Positions 10,958-22,287 of a stretch of DNA of 64,000 bases are shown here, one piece after another. This DNA is from Macrophomina tecta (Eukaryota > Ascomycota > Dothideomycetes > Botryosphaeriales > Botryosphaeriaceae). Location: NCBI GenBank assembly GCA_024180945.1, contig JAKSGN010000005.1:248001-312000 (forward strand), read 5' to 3'. Position numbers and translations under genes: made by a program. The notes under the pieces were generated by a model. It saw only the letters and a program-made list of their open reading frames with translations, was not told the origin of the DNA and ran no database searches. The first letter of the stretch is position 1. Every line of letters begins with the position of its first letter.

Positions 10958-13123
10958 ATGAACAGCAGAAGTACGGCTCTGCCGGCCAAGGTCTGCCCTT
11001 TCCCGCTCTGCATCTGGATACTTGCCATGCTGTACATCAATACCACCCTTGCTGCGCAAGCAGCTTTCAGCGTTACGTCTGCGGCTGCTTCAGCATCGGG
11101 TTCCCTGGCGGATATTGACCATGTCGTTCTGTTCATGCAAGAGAACAGAGCGTTTGATCACTACTTCGGAACCATGGCAGGTGTGCGCGGCTTCGCGGAC
11201 CCCAACGTGCAGGTAAACGCCGGAAGCCGCTCGGTCTGGCAGCAGGAAGTCAACACCGCCTTGACGAACGCAACCGACCATCTCCTCCCTTGGCACCTCA
11301 ACTACCTGGGTGGAAGTTGGCTCGATGCAACGCAGTGCATGGTTGCCGGTGACAATGGCTGGAACGACAACCACGCGGCGCTCAACGGCGATCTTAACAA
11401 GTGGGCACTCAACAACACACCCTGGTCATGGGGATACTTCAAGCGCTCCGACATCCCGGTGCACTTTGCGATAGCCGAAGGCTGGACCATTGGAGACATG
11501 TACCAGGAATCTGTCATCGCTTCCACCAATCCCAACCGCGTCACGTGGGTCAGTGGAAGCATCAACGCCCCGGGCTCGCCACAAACGCCAGACCAAGGAG
11601 GGATGACCATCGACAATAACGAGAGCCCTGGGTGCGAGGGCCCAAACCTGAATTGCTACCCGCTGAGCTGGACGACGGCACCTGAGATCTACGAGAAAGC
11701 AGGGGTTTCGTGGCAGGTGTACCAGGACACTGACAACTTCGATGATAATCCGCTTGCCTGGTTCAGCCAGTATCAGACTGCCAGTCCAAACACTTCTCTT
11801 GGATCCCGCGGGATGTCCTTCATCGGACTCGACAGATTCTACGCTGACGCTGCTGCGGGGACGCTTCCGCAGATCTCATACATCATCGGGCCGGCGGAGC
11901 TGAGCGAGCATCCACCTTACCAACCGAAGGACGGAGCTTGGCTGCAGGAGCAGGTTGTCAATGCTGTCATCCATAGTCCGAGGTACAACAGCACCGCGCT
12001 AATTGTGAGCTACGACGAGACTGGCGGCTTCGGAGACCACGTCGTGCCGTATCACTCTCCGAAAGGCACCAGCGGGGAGTGGATTGAGGATCCGTATGGG
12101 AAGTTTGGCCATGTTTACACGGGGCCTGGTAGGACGCCACGCATCTTCCTTTTGACTTGCCCACTAGGTGCATTAGGCCAGCAATAGTGACGCCTCAATC
12201 CAGGTTTCCGAGTTCCCTTCTACATCATCTCGCCATGGACTCGCGGCGGCCACGTCTTCACCGAGCACGCGGACCACGTGTCGCAGCTCCTCTTCCTCGG
12301 TAAGGCTCCCGCCACAGGCACCATTTTACCGGAAGACCCAACGCGGCCGGAGACACAGCTGCATGGCCCGGCCGCAGTTTCGGCTCGCGCAAGCCCGGCC
12401 TGGCTCTTTTCCCACAGCTAACCCCCCCTCGCCGCCAACACAGACCGCTGGCTCGCCGCCAAAGGCCACAACGTCTCCGCCGTCCTCGCCCAAATCCCGC
12501 CCTGGCGCCTCGCGCACATGTCCGACCTGACCAAGGCCTTCGACTTCTCCGCCCCCGACGCCAGCCTCCCCCGCATCCCCGCCGCCGAGGCGCCCAGCGT
12601 CGACCCGGAGACGGGCTTGCCCAACGGGTACGCCCTGTGCGAGGCGACGTACGCCAGCTCGCGGCCGCCGGTGCCGTACGGGAACCAGACGAACGCCGGC
12701 TCTCTCGCGTTCGAGGAGGGATTCAAAACGGTGAGGGGCGCGCTGACGGAGGGCAGGTGGCTGGTGTTTGAGGTCGGCGGGCGGGCGCTGGCAGGTGACG
12801 GGGTTGGGTTAGTGGCGGAGACGGCGAGCACAGCGCACAAGGGGAAGAGCCAGCGGTGGGTGGTGCATAGTGCGGGAGGAGGCGGGAAGCGGTTCGCCAT
12901 CAGCAATGCAGAGAGTGCGAGATATATCGGGAGCCGGCTGTCGTTGGTTGATGGAATTGGCGACGCGGCTGAGTTTGATGTGGAGGATATGGGAAATGGC
13001 AAGGGGTATAGTGTGTTAGATGTGGCGGTGGGGAAGTACTTGGGCGTTGCAAGGGATGGTATGGTGCAGTACGAAGATCGGGCAGTGGGGTTCAGCTTGT
13101 TCAGTGTGACGTATAGAGATTGA
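10958..13123 (+). CDS. Secreted phosphoesterase, phospholipase C / acid phosphatase AcpA family
   Basis: Three exons (10958-12128, 12204-12299, 12444-13123) give 648 residues. The start at 10958 yields a clean signal peptide ('CPFPLCIWILAMLYINTTLA'). The family signature follows directly: 'DIDHVVLFMQENRAFDHYFG', then 'GVRGFADPN', the 'ASTNPNR' block with the nucleophile, 'GVSWQVYQDTDNFDDNP' and 'YDETGGFGDHVVP'. The C-terminal beta-rich domain ('GFSLFSVTYRD' at the end) is the one typical of fungal and bacterial phosphocholine-specific phospholipases C. It should hydrolyse phosphodiester or phosphomonoester bonds of lipids outside the cell. The two introns restore the family reading across 'YTGPGFRVPFYIISPWTRGG' and 'LFLDRWLAAKGHNV'. 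Substrate preference is not readable. Confidence 0.85.
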
Positions 13124-14480
13124 GCTGTCTGGTGAGCTGAGTAATCCCGAGTCTCGATGTGTGCGTGGCCTGGTTCAGTGTCGGTGACAACTTGGAGATG
13201 CCAGAAGGTCCGGTTGTGCTGCAAGAGAGAGCACAAACTACTGCATGCTGTCCTATCGACGAGAAAATATATCCGGACGACAGGGAAGCAAAAGTATCGT
13301 GCGGTTCTCGTCGATTTCAAGAGAGCTGAAGGGAACGATGCGAGCCGTACGGAAAACTGCAAAAACCGTTGCCAGCAGGGCGCAGCTACCGAAAAGTGGC
13401 TGGGCGCCGTCGACTGGCAGCGGCTTTCGGAGAAACTCTACCACGGAAGCCGGTGAGGACCGGGCAAGGTTCCATTGGCTTGCGGCAGATTGCTGGGTTG
13501 ATGAAGGGTTTTAAGTGCAGAGTTGCTCGTGCAATCGGCGCCTCTTCCAGACGACCGGTCCGGCAGACTTACCGAGAGCATGCGGTGATCTGCAGCACGC
13601 ACAGCCCTACTCTACAATAGCTCCGTTACCAATGCCGCGCCTTCTCTGCCGCTTTCGGGCTACGCTGTCACACCAGATCCTCGGGCGCGACATTTGCCCA
13701 GCTCGGAGCATCACTGCCGAAGAGCTCAAATGTCGAGCATATGAAGAGCACGCGGATGCTTCGTGTGTTGATGACGCCGGAGAATGCTGCAGAGGACAAT
13801 ATCAGAAGTGCACGTCCAGGCCCTCCTTGCATGGCGTTTCTGTAGCTCGGCACGAAACTTGCGAGGGAGGATCCCTATCTCATAGGATGGCCAGGACGAA
13901 GACGGATATAACAACATGCGAACTGCCTGCGCTATGCCCCCGCATTGCCGAATGAAGTGGCTTGTGAAACGAGCGTGTCGCTGCTGCAGTGCGTCAAACG
14001 AACCCTAAACCCCACATTGCCGATGCCCCCAGTGGTTGAAGGAGTTAGTGCGGCGTGGCGAGTGAGTACGCAAGCCGCTAAAATGGTGTCGCCGTCCGCC
14101 TCCTGAGCGTGCGAAGAGCCATTCCATAGGCCGAACCTTCTGCTCTCTGCAATTTTTCTCGTCCGGGATGCGTTCCCGAGCCTGAAAATTCTCGTGGTTA
14201 GTTTCGATAAAGCTTTGACTGATCTTCCTGAGCTTCGCATCACACGCGGCGCAGATCAGCTGCTGATCAACACGTGCCCTCCCGAGAGCAGTCCTAGATT
14301 GAGCATGGTCAATGGCACAGCGTCGATTCGGAAACGTCCCTGGCCAGGCAGCTTCTACACCCGGCATACTAAAAAGTCGCAACGCCCTACGCTTAAAGCA
14401 ACGTCCCGTTTGCCTTCCCCCGCATGTACACGAGACCACGACTTCCACGCCTTTCTTCTCTCCATCAACTGGTCCTCGCT
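13124..14480. other. Intergenic, no gene seen
   Basis: About 1.36 kb. Several open frames of 60-147 codons exist but overlap each other on both strands and match nothing I recognise. I treat the stretch as non-coding. Confidence 0.45.
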
Positions 14481-15953
14481 ATGCCCGGCGGCGTTGTGCC
14501 TCCGCTGGAACTGGTCCTCCAATGGCAGACCGATGCCTACCCTCACGGAATACGAGCTCCACCAACTCTGACCGTCATCAGTGTCATCTTCACTGCCTTG
14601 GCATTGGCCGTCACCCTCGCCAGATTATACGATCGTGCCTTTGTCAGGCACAACTCAGGTATAGACGATGTTCTCGTCGCCGTAGCTTTGGTTTGTTACC
14701 AAGTTTTCTCCGGTTTTCGGAGTTGAGTGCTGACTTGTGCTTCAAGGCTCCGCTGATCGGACTTTGCATCGCTACTTGTCTCGGTAAGCCTCTTTTTCAG
14801 TCGGCAAAGGACCTCCGCTGATTTAACTCTCGCCTTCCAATAGCCGAGCAGTTGTATGGCCTAGACCGCCACGCTTGGGATATCGCCCCAGATCTGGCGC
14901 CGTTAAGCCGAAAGGTCAGCACGAGCTTCCATCCAGAGAATTCTCAGGCTAAATTCACAGTTCAGATCACACTCTCGGTCTCAATGCTCTACATGTTCAG
15001 CACAAGTTTCACCAAAGTCTCCATCCTGTGCTTCTACCGCCGAGTGGGCGAAATCCGCCCTTGGTTCAAATGGACCATCTGGGCCAACATGGCCTACGTA
15101 GCCGGCTATACCATTGCCATCGTCATAGCTCTACCTCTCGAATGCACCCCGTTCCATGCCTACTGGGACAAGGTCAACCCGCTCTGGGCCATCAACAACA
15201 AGTACACCTGCATCAACGAGGGCGCAGCCAACGTCGCCGGCGGCGCCATCAGCGCATCTCAAGACCTCATCGCGTGCATCCTCCCTATGGCCATCTTCTG
15301 GGACATGCGCATCTCCACCCGCGCCAAAATCGCCCTCGGCGCCGTTTTCAGTCTTGGTCTATTGTAAGCCTTTGCCCCCGCATCCACCCGCTGCGCCGTT
15401 CGGGACGCCCCAGACTAACAGAAAGACAACGCGCACAGCACCTGCGTCTGCTGCATCCTCCGCGCCGTCTCGCTCTACCGCGTCTTCTTCCAGACCTACG
15501 ACACCACCTGGGCCGCGCGCTGGGCCTTCGCCCTCACCGTCGTCGAGGCGTCGCTCGGCCTCATCTGCGCCTCCATCCCCGCTCTGAAGAGCAGCCTGCA
15601 CCGCCTCGCCGCCGCCTGCGTCAGCTCCACCACGGCCGTGACGAGCAGCAGCAGGAGGCGCTCGAAGCGCTGGAAGAACCCGTTCTTCCGCAGCAGGTCT
15701 TCGCAAATGTACGTCAACTGGAGCCCATCGGACGGAAGCGGGCAGCCAGGCGGAGCGCCCGATGCGCCGCAGAATACATATACCGGTGAGTCGACTTCTG
15801 GTTTGGGCATACTACGGGGATTGCGCTGATGATGGAACATTGGAAGATGCCCGGAGCTCTCGGACCTCGCAGTCGCATCGCAAATCTATGCCGCCGAAAA
15901 GCACATCTGAGCAGGAGCTGAACCCGATTTCGAAACAACATATGGAGGTATAA
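14481..15953 (+). CDS. Integral membrane protein, fungal rhodopsin-domain (PTH11-like) family
   Basis: Exons 14481-14690, 14747-14783, 14844-14914, 14948-15363 and 15439-15785 join in frame; a last short exon ending at 15953 is likely but its acceptor is uncertain. The protein has about seven hydrophobic helices: 'LTVISVIFTALALAVTLARL', 'VLVAVALAPLIGLCIATCLA', 'TLSVSMLYMFSTSFTKVSIL', 'AYVAGYTIAIVIALPLECTP' and others. The diagnostic rhodopsin-domain blocks 'FTKVSILCFYRRV', 'PFHAYWDK' and 'DLIACILPMAIFWDMRI' are present. The tail is Ser/Arg-rich and cytoplasmic. Members sit in the plasma membrane and are suspected receptors; ligand and role are unknown. Confidence 0.75.
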
Positions 15954-16861
15954 AGGAAATACTGCTCATAGCCCTCCCTCTCTTGGGAGGGACGAACTTA
16001 AAGCATCGCAATTCGTCATGGGCGTTAAAGACCGCCTCCGACATGGTCAGGGTAGTGCCATCTATACCCGCTCTCTGGCGCCAAGAGTCCTTACGCTCCG
16101 GTCTTCCAGATCGCGGACGCGGGTAGGCGATCCGGAGATACTGCTGATCCTGCGAAACATACGCTTGCACGTCGCCTTTTGCAAGAAAATGCTACAACAG
16201 CAGGGCTGCGTCTTGGCCACGGCACATCTTGTCAAAGGGCCGCCTATCGTGGGGATGGCATGGCACTGCAGGCCTGTATTTCAAGGCGCAGGCACGGAGA
16301 GAAGACTATGTAGGAAGACCGTCTCAGGTCGGAGGGGCATCTGGCCCGGTAAGCGCTCTCTGCATGCGAGTCGTCGCACCATCTGTTTCACAAGAAGACG
16401 TTGTAGAGAAGGCTAAAGACCGGAATGATTTTTGAGCACATCAGATATGTAAGACTCCAGACTTATAATGATCACGTATAGTCAATGTATGACTCCAGTT
16501 GCTCTATCGTAGCCCAGGCAATTTATGTTCCACCTGTATGGAGCGAATCCCGGACTCAAAAAAACGTTGCGTCACTCCCAACGAACGAAGGATTCGATAG
16601 TTCGCGAGAATTAGGAAATATTAGAACGGAACGCGGGAGAGCTTCCCCACCCAAAATAGCGGTGTGCGATTGGACGTTGCGCCTTGGACAGTTGGCTTTC
16701 AAGGCAGCCATCAAATCCTACAGCTTGCTTCCGCGGAGGGTTCGGAATATTCCGGCATCCTCATCGTCGTCAAAAGGCAAGCAACAGCAACAACGTGGAT
16801 CTCGCCATTGTGGGCTGCATCTTTCTTCCGACAGTGCTTTCGAATGTCCCTGCTCCCGTAA
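15954..16861. other. Intergenic, no gene seen
   Basis: No family is recognised on either strand. Short overlapping frames only. Confidence 0.4.
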
Positions 16862-17640
16862 ATGATGGCTGCGATATCCTTGCAAACAACCGGCTTCTCG
16901 GGCCGCATCCTTGCTTCATCCTCCCGCACTTCGCCGCGGCCTCGCGCCGCTTCTCCGCACTCGCCGAGCGCAGAAGGAGACTCCTCGCCTTTCCGACTTC
17001 TGCAGAAGATGTCTCCCAGGCCAGAAGTATTGCGGTCAAGTTGTTCGCTCTGCAACCGCCGAACGTGAAACAACACTGACGTCGGGTCAGAGAAAACCGC
17101 CAGGTCGCAGCCAAAGGCGGTGGCCATCACGCATCCGGAGCCAGCAGCATTGAAGATGGACTCGTCGTTGACTTGGCCTACCTTAAAGGCGTTGAATTTG
17201 GCAGGACAAGCATGCAATTCCCCGTCGCCGGTAGCTGTGTTTGGGCAGATAAGTACTGGAGGTTGGATGAGCACAGTCTGGTCTGCATGGCAGGGGGTGT
17301 GCATTACTTTGGTGTCCGCGGCCATATGACCAGAGGTTGGTCCACTTGCGTTCACCAACAGGCCATCTCATCTGACATACCCTCTATGAGGATGTGGACC
17401 TCTCACTCCGAAGTACGGCATGGGTCAGTAGCTCTTCAGAGCTTGCGGAGAAGTGACATGACTGGCCCTCAAACGCATGCGAAAACATCATCTCTGCCGC
17501 TGTCGTCCTGGCGGATGGCAGTATAGTTGCCGCCAGCGATACCGAGTATACGGACCTATTGCGGGCTATCAAAGATTCGATAGTCACCGGTGGCTTGGTA
17601 ATCATCCTCCTTTGGCCATGGATGCTCGAGGAAGCATAGG
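16862..17640 (+). pseudogene. FAD-linked oxidoreductase relic (berberine-bridge type)
   Basis: The conserved blocks of the family appear in order on the plus strand but in different frames. They are 'FPTSAEDVSQARSIAVK' near 16990-17040; 'EDGLVVDLAYLKGVEFG' near 17155-17205; 'LDEHSLVCMAGGVHYFGVRG' near 17265-17325; and 'ENIISAAVVLADGSIVAASD' near 17480-17540. In intact enzymes these belong to the PCMH-type FAD-binding domain: the first leads into it, the GGGV...GVGGH loop contacts FAD, and the last is the 'VVLADGS' strand. The glycine-rich loop has lost residues, frames shift at least twice, and the substrate-binding half is not recognisable downstream. No function can remain. Confidence 0.7.
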
Positions 17641-18393
17641 GATCATTTTAACAAAGCACAGATACTCATTCTGATTCGATGACAACAAAACCCTTCTTTG
17701 AGTCGCATGGAACAGAGAGAACACGGCCGGTGAGTTGAGTAACCATCATCTCAACTTGCGGCTCCGCCTCTGACATCCTTAAAGCTCGACTGCGTGCCCC
17801 GTTTGCGAAAGGCATCATACCATTGTGCTCAGCGAAGAGTAAATGCCGGAATAAAGTTCCTCAAAAAGCACTTCTGAGCACAAAGTTAGAGACTCACAAC
17901 CAGTAAATGGTGCGGACGCACTTTCCTGGATCAAAAATACCGCGAACCTACTGCGATCGTACCAAACCAGATTCGGAGGTCAGGGTATCGGCGTGAATCC
18001 GAACGCTTGTATACGGCAGTTCCAAAGCGAAGCGATGTGCGGACCCAGCTCTGCACGGCTGAGGCGTGTAAAGGTAAGGTCACACCCGGACGCTGGAAGC
18101 GAGCTTCAGACTAAGTCTTTCGAGTCAAGGTACGACCCACAGTGCATCTTCAACATGCTTTTCCCCATAGAGCCCGAGAGCGGTCTGTCGCAGCTTTAGG
18201 GCCTTGGCTCTGTATGAAATGTATGACCTATCAAGCGCTTCAATTGGACTAACAATCTCATACCCTTCAGATAATCAACTAATGCATGGATCGACTCCGC
18301 TCCTGTGCAGATTTATCTCACTCCTTTGTACAGATGTATGGCCTGTCTATTGACATTCAGGTTCGGAGGCCCTGGATGGCAAGCAGATGCTGA
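17641..18393. other. Intergenic, no gene seen
   Basis: May include the unrecognisable 3' remains of the FAD oxidoreductase relic. Nothing else is visible. Confidence 0.35.
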
Positions 18394-19528
18394 TCAGATA
18401 TACAACCTGGCCGGCGTCCTTACCGTCATGTTGTAATACAGCTCCGGCCCGACCCACTCCAAGAGATTCCGCAGAACCGCCTCATTGTCGACCTCCCTGA
18501 ACGGCTCAGGAACGTACTTGGTAGCCTCGGAGCGGTTTGACCCTGTGTGCGGCCAATCCGAACCCCAGATCAACTGCTGCGGAATCTCCCTGGCAAAGAA
18601 CTTAATCAAACCCTCCACGTCGTCGTATCCGCCGGTCGTAAGCTCGGAAGAGCGGTAAAACGCCGAGACCTTCACATAAACCTTTCCCTCTTTGGCCAAA
18701 GACATCAACGACGCAAAGCCCGGCTGCATCGTGACGTCCGTAATCCCGGTTGGCAAAGCCGAAAGCCCTTGCATCCCGGCCTGGTGGTCTGCGATCACCG
18801 GAAGCGGGAGCTCCCGAACCACGTCACTGATGTCTGGTCGCTCTTCTGTCAGCTGACACCCGCACACAACGCTTGCCTCGGACCCGTACAATCCCAGCTC
18901 TCGCCCGAAGCGTAGACCTGCAGCATCCATCGCTCAAACGCGGCCACCCTCTCGCCCGCCTCCCTCAGCGCCTCGCCGAGCCCCACGTACCCGTCCTCAG
19001 CGCCGCTGCCCTGCGCATTCACGCGTACGCCTCGCACCCCCAGCGCATCCATCTCCTCGAGCTGCTCGTCTGTCGCGCTCGCCGGGTCGATGACGACGAT
19101 GGCACGCAAGACGCCGCCGTCACCGCCCCCCTTGTCCGTCGAAGAAGACGAAGAGCGGTTGCGCAGCGTGTCCAGGATGAGCGCATTGTCCGTGCCGTAC
19201 GGCGACGGCTGGACGAAGACGATGTTCTGTGGCGTGCGCGTAGACGACACGTTGGCGTTGAAATCAAGCAGCTCAGCGTAGGAGGCGGACATGGGCGTGT
19301 ACTGCCTGTCCGGGTCGTAAGGGTAGGCTTGCGGGTCGAAGATGTGGACGTGGGTGTCCCAGGAGTGGGCGGGCAGGCGCCATTGCACTTCGGTGCCGGG
19401 GTTGGAGCTGGGAGAGTCAGTGGTGGGGTTGAGGTGGAAGCTTGGGCTGCTTACTTGGAAGGGATGACTTCAGAGCTGTTAAGGCCCGATAAGTAAGAGG
19501 ATGCTTGTAGGGAAGTGGTTGGCACCAT
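18394..19528 (-). CDS. Amidohydrolase-2 family metal-dependent hydrolase
   Basis: Three exons on the minus strand (19528-19455, 19407-18918, 18852-18394) give 340 residues. The first intron joins 'SSEVIPSN' to 'SNPGTEVQWRLPAHSWDTHV'. The metal-binding HxH occurs in 'WDTHVHIFDP', a later His in 'LPVIADHQAG', and the terminal Asp in 'QQLIWGSDWPHTG'. This is the TIM-barrel fold of the amidohydrolase_2 group, which includes dicarboxylate lactonases (PDC hydrolase) and ring-opening or decarboxylating enzymes. The second intron (65 bp) removes a stop and restores 'WMLQLTEERPDISDVVREL'. Cytosolic, with no signal peptide. It lies outside the motif-bearing cluster, so a role there is not supported. 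Confidence 0.8.
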
Positions 19529-20470
19529 GATGTTTGGGTTTATCAGGGTTCTTGATGTTGGATGACGCTTTTATAATGTATCCACCCTTGGCAATGTGGG
19601 CCGGAGCAGACCCCGCACGGATATGCCAAGGAATATTTCTTGGGATGAAGATAGCTATTAAACCCCTTATCCTCCGTCAGCCGTATTGACTAATTCTAGC
19701 GGACGATAAACAGGATTTCCGACCTGAGGAACGGGGTCCAGTGAGCTGACATCACCGAAGCAAGAAATGGTCTGGTGAGGTCCACCAAGCACAACATCAT
19801 TTTACTACAAAAGGAAAGAAAGGTCCATATCATGCAATCAAACAAAGAGCTCCGCCTAGCTGTGTTTTAGTGTGGTGACATTCTTCCTGCAAGCCTTCGC
19901 AACTATATCAGGCTCTTGAGGAACAAAGAGAAGCAATAATAATCTTCGCGGGTCTCTCAGCCTCTACTGATGTACAAGCGCAATTTTCTCAGATTGAGGC
20001 AAAGGTATAAGCGGACTCGAACCAGCTATACTCGCTCACCACCAAAGCACCTATTGACACTTACCAGAACACCAGCTGCCCTTCCCAGCACATCAACATC
20101 CTGCGTTCAAAGAAAGCTCCGCTTACTACTAGGTGTACGTCCAGCATTAAAAACAGAGCTTCAAGCAACTGGATTTACTGCAGGTGTAGCGAACACATTT
20201 TTGATACCAGACGCTGCGGCCGCTGCGATGCTTGTTGACATAAATGCTGTAACTGCTACATCTGCCTTGAAGTTACTGGCTTACTTCGCCCGTGAGTAAA
20301 CTTTTATGGAAGGATAAGTCTCGAGAGGGACTGAGTGACGAGGTATAGTTTAGCGCCGCATATCTTAGAAATATCAATAACCATAGTATTTCTACTTAGT
20401 CCGACATGCTGAGTGAAATGACTCTTTAAGAAAACTTCAGAATCCTGGATGGTCATGTAGTATCTGGGTA
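19529..20470. other. Intergenic, no gene seen
   Basis: A plus-strand open frame at 19970-20299 has no start context, no family match and poor codon bias; I do not call it. Nothing else is visible. Confidence 0.4.
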
Positions 20471-20830
20471 TCATAAGGTAAAAGAAAGTATACAGGTGTT
20501 CCGCCACCAACTGTAAAGTGAATGCTGGCTGGCCGGAGCGTTCGAAAGACCGTAGCCTGGCCGTGGTGCCTTGCTCTGACGAAAACCCGTTTCAAGTCGT
20601 ATAATCGCCAAGCTGTCATATCCAGATGGACTATCTAACACGAATTCCGGTGCTAAGATTCGGATGTCAAAGCTCCGAAACGTCCTGCCTTCATTGCGGC
20701 GAAGCCCCGGTGTTTCATCTTGGCGCATGATCGTGGTGCCGACTGGAGTCCAGAGGATTTTGCCGTTGAAGAGGTATTCGTGGATGACCTTGAAGCCACT
20801 GCCATGGCTTTAGGTTGGTTGGAGGTTTGC
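20471..20830 (-). CDS. Possible small hypothetical protein
   Basis: A minus-strand frame of about 110 codons reads smoothly through 'GFKVIHEYLFNGKILWTPVG' and 'FDIRILAPEFVLDSPSGY'. I do not recognise it. The 5' end is unclear: the frame opens upstream of the first ATG in this stretch, so an upstream exon or a start outside the listed limits is possible. It could equally be a relic. The small gene to its right lies on the same strand. Confidence 0.3.
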
Positions 20831-20932
20831 AATTGGCTTCGAATATGGCAAAGTGTGGGTGGGTTGGTGGAACATCAGGCCAAGGTAGTGGCGTAGCTAT
20901 GGGGAGGTTGCGATCGGACTTGGGCGTAGCAT

Positions 20933-21462
20933 TTAAAGTTTGTGAACGGACTTCAGAAAGAATGTGTCGATGAAGAAGATTCCGAGGCAGAGGTCGAGCG
21001 CCGTGGCATCATTCTGGTCTGTAGACTGTTTGTTAGTGCGTTGCTGCAAGGGAGACCAAAAGCTGAGAGACATACCGTGTCAGACGGCCTGTCAGACGAC
21101 CAAGAAATAAGATCATCGGCGAGTACTATGTTGCTGAAGTTCTGGTGGACGGCCTCGGCGTTTCGATGCATGTCTTTACCAGGTATGGTACTTTGCATGA
21201 GATCCTGCAATACAACATTGATCTGGCTTTCACGGATGGCCGAGCTGGAGACGAAGGGCATTTTTTCGAGATGAGCAAGGTCGCGGCGAATATTCTTGAT
21301 GGCCGCTTTTGCGTGTTTTGGTCCACATTTGCAGGCGGAGAGGTTCCAGGTGAGGCGAGTAGTGATATCCGAGAGCCGTTGCATGGATGCCGCCTCCGCA
21401 TCGAGACCAGAACCAAAAATAGATGTAGTGGGCTGCATTGTGCGGGTGATAGAGAGGTACAT
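20933..21462 (-). CDS. Hypothetical protein, about 159 residues, two exons
   Basis: Exon 1 (21462-21076) and exon 2 (21025-20933) are joined by a canonical GT-AG intron that keeps phase 0 and leads to a stop 31 codons on. The protein is alpha-helical and charged: 'MQRLSDITTRLTWNLSACKC', 'AIKNIRRDLAHLEKMPFVSS' and 'DATALDLCLGIFFIDTFFLK'. The well-placed intron and sensible ending argue that it is real rather than random. I do not recognise the family. No signal peptide is clear. A second Met at 21438 is an alternative start. Confidence 0.5.
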
Positions 21463-22287
21463 AGCACAAGAGGATGAATAGGCACTAGATGCCTGTTGAA
21501 TTTATCCGATTTTAAATCTCCTGAGAACGCGGTATAGAGCCCCGTAAGCTGCGAGTGGGGGCGGTTGAAGAGTGGCTTAGCGAGGAGCGAAGGATGCGTT
21601 GGTGTATAAATATAGAAAACACAGCTAGGCACGGCCACAAAATAAGACTGAGTCATGCGATATCAGTATCATTGGCTCACTAGCGACTTGTTCCTGAAAT
21701 CTCGATGGATCCTAAGGATGATGGGTCCCAACATTCACCGCCGGAGCGTTCCACTCTTTATCGTATTGACCCGCACAAAACAAGGACCCTATCGACTACC
21801 TGCGCTGGCTCTTTGGCGCGGTGCCGCTCTTGCTCAGAGGTTTTGCGCGGGCGTTAATTCATTTGACTATTTCTCCTCAGTTCGTATAGAAATGTTTATA
21901 GAGTCGAGCTTTTATCCGCCTGGCCCAGCAAAGTCACGCAATTCGAACATGATTTTGACCACGACTAGAAAATATAGTCAGATGAAATGCTCGATCTAGT
22001 CTCCGTCTAGGCGTCGATATTCTTTGGGACAGCTTCCCCGCAAATTCGTTTCGGTAATCCACAACCCAAATTGCCGCCGAGCGTCTAACTGCATATGACA
22101 CTATTAAGATCCACAACGGCGCGCCAGAATCTCAGACGCCCTTATCCCCCATGGCTCAGGTAGAAAATATCCTCCGTACGATGATGACAGAGCCTGAGCA
22201 TAACCGTGACGGGCCATGATATATCTGGAAACCCATCTGCATCAAGTGTCAAAGCCCCGATCTCTTGCCTCGATTCATTCCAAGGAC
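21463..22287. other. Intergenic, no gene seen
   Basis: Between the small minus-strand gene and the plus-strand hypothetical membrane protein. No recognisable coding signal. Confidence 0.4.

Noticed and set aside
12418..13362. 314-codon minus-strand open frame
   Set aside because: It is opposite the C-terminal exon of the phospholipase-type gene and has no family features.
15028..15789. 253-codon plus-strand frame full of Arg, His and Pro
   Set aside because: A shifted frame of the rhodopsin-domain gene, whose hydrophobic helices are in another frame.
16711..17358. 215-codon minus-strand open frame
   Set aside because: It lies opposite the FAD oxidoreductase relic, and its sequence matches no family.
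18394..19528. The amidohydrolase as a cluster lactonase
   Set aside because: It lies 20 kb from the nearest motif, and its promoter has no copy. Any link would be guesswork.
19970..20299. 109-codon plus-strand open frame
   Set aside because: No family resemblance, weak codon bias and no supporting splice or promoter context.
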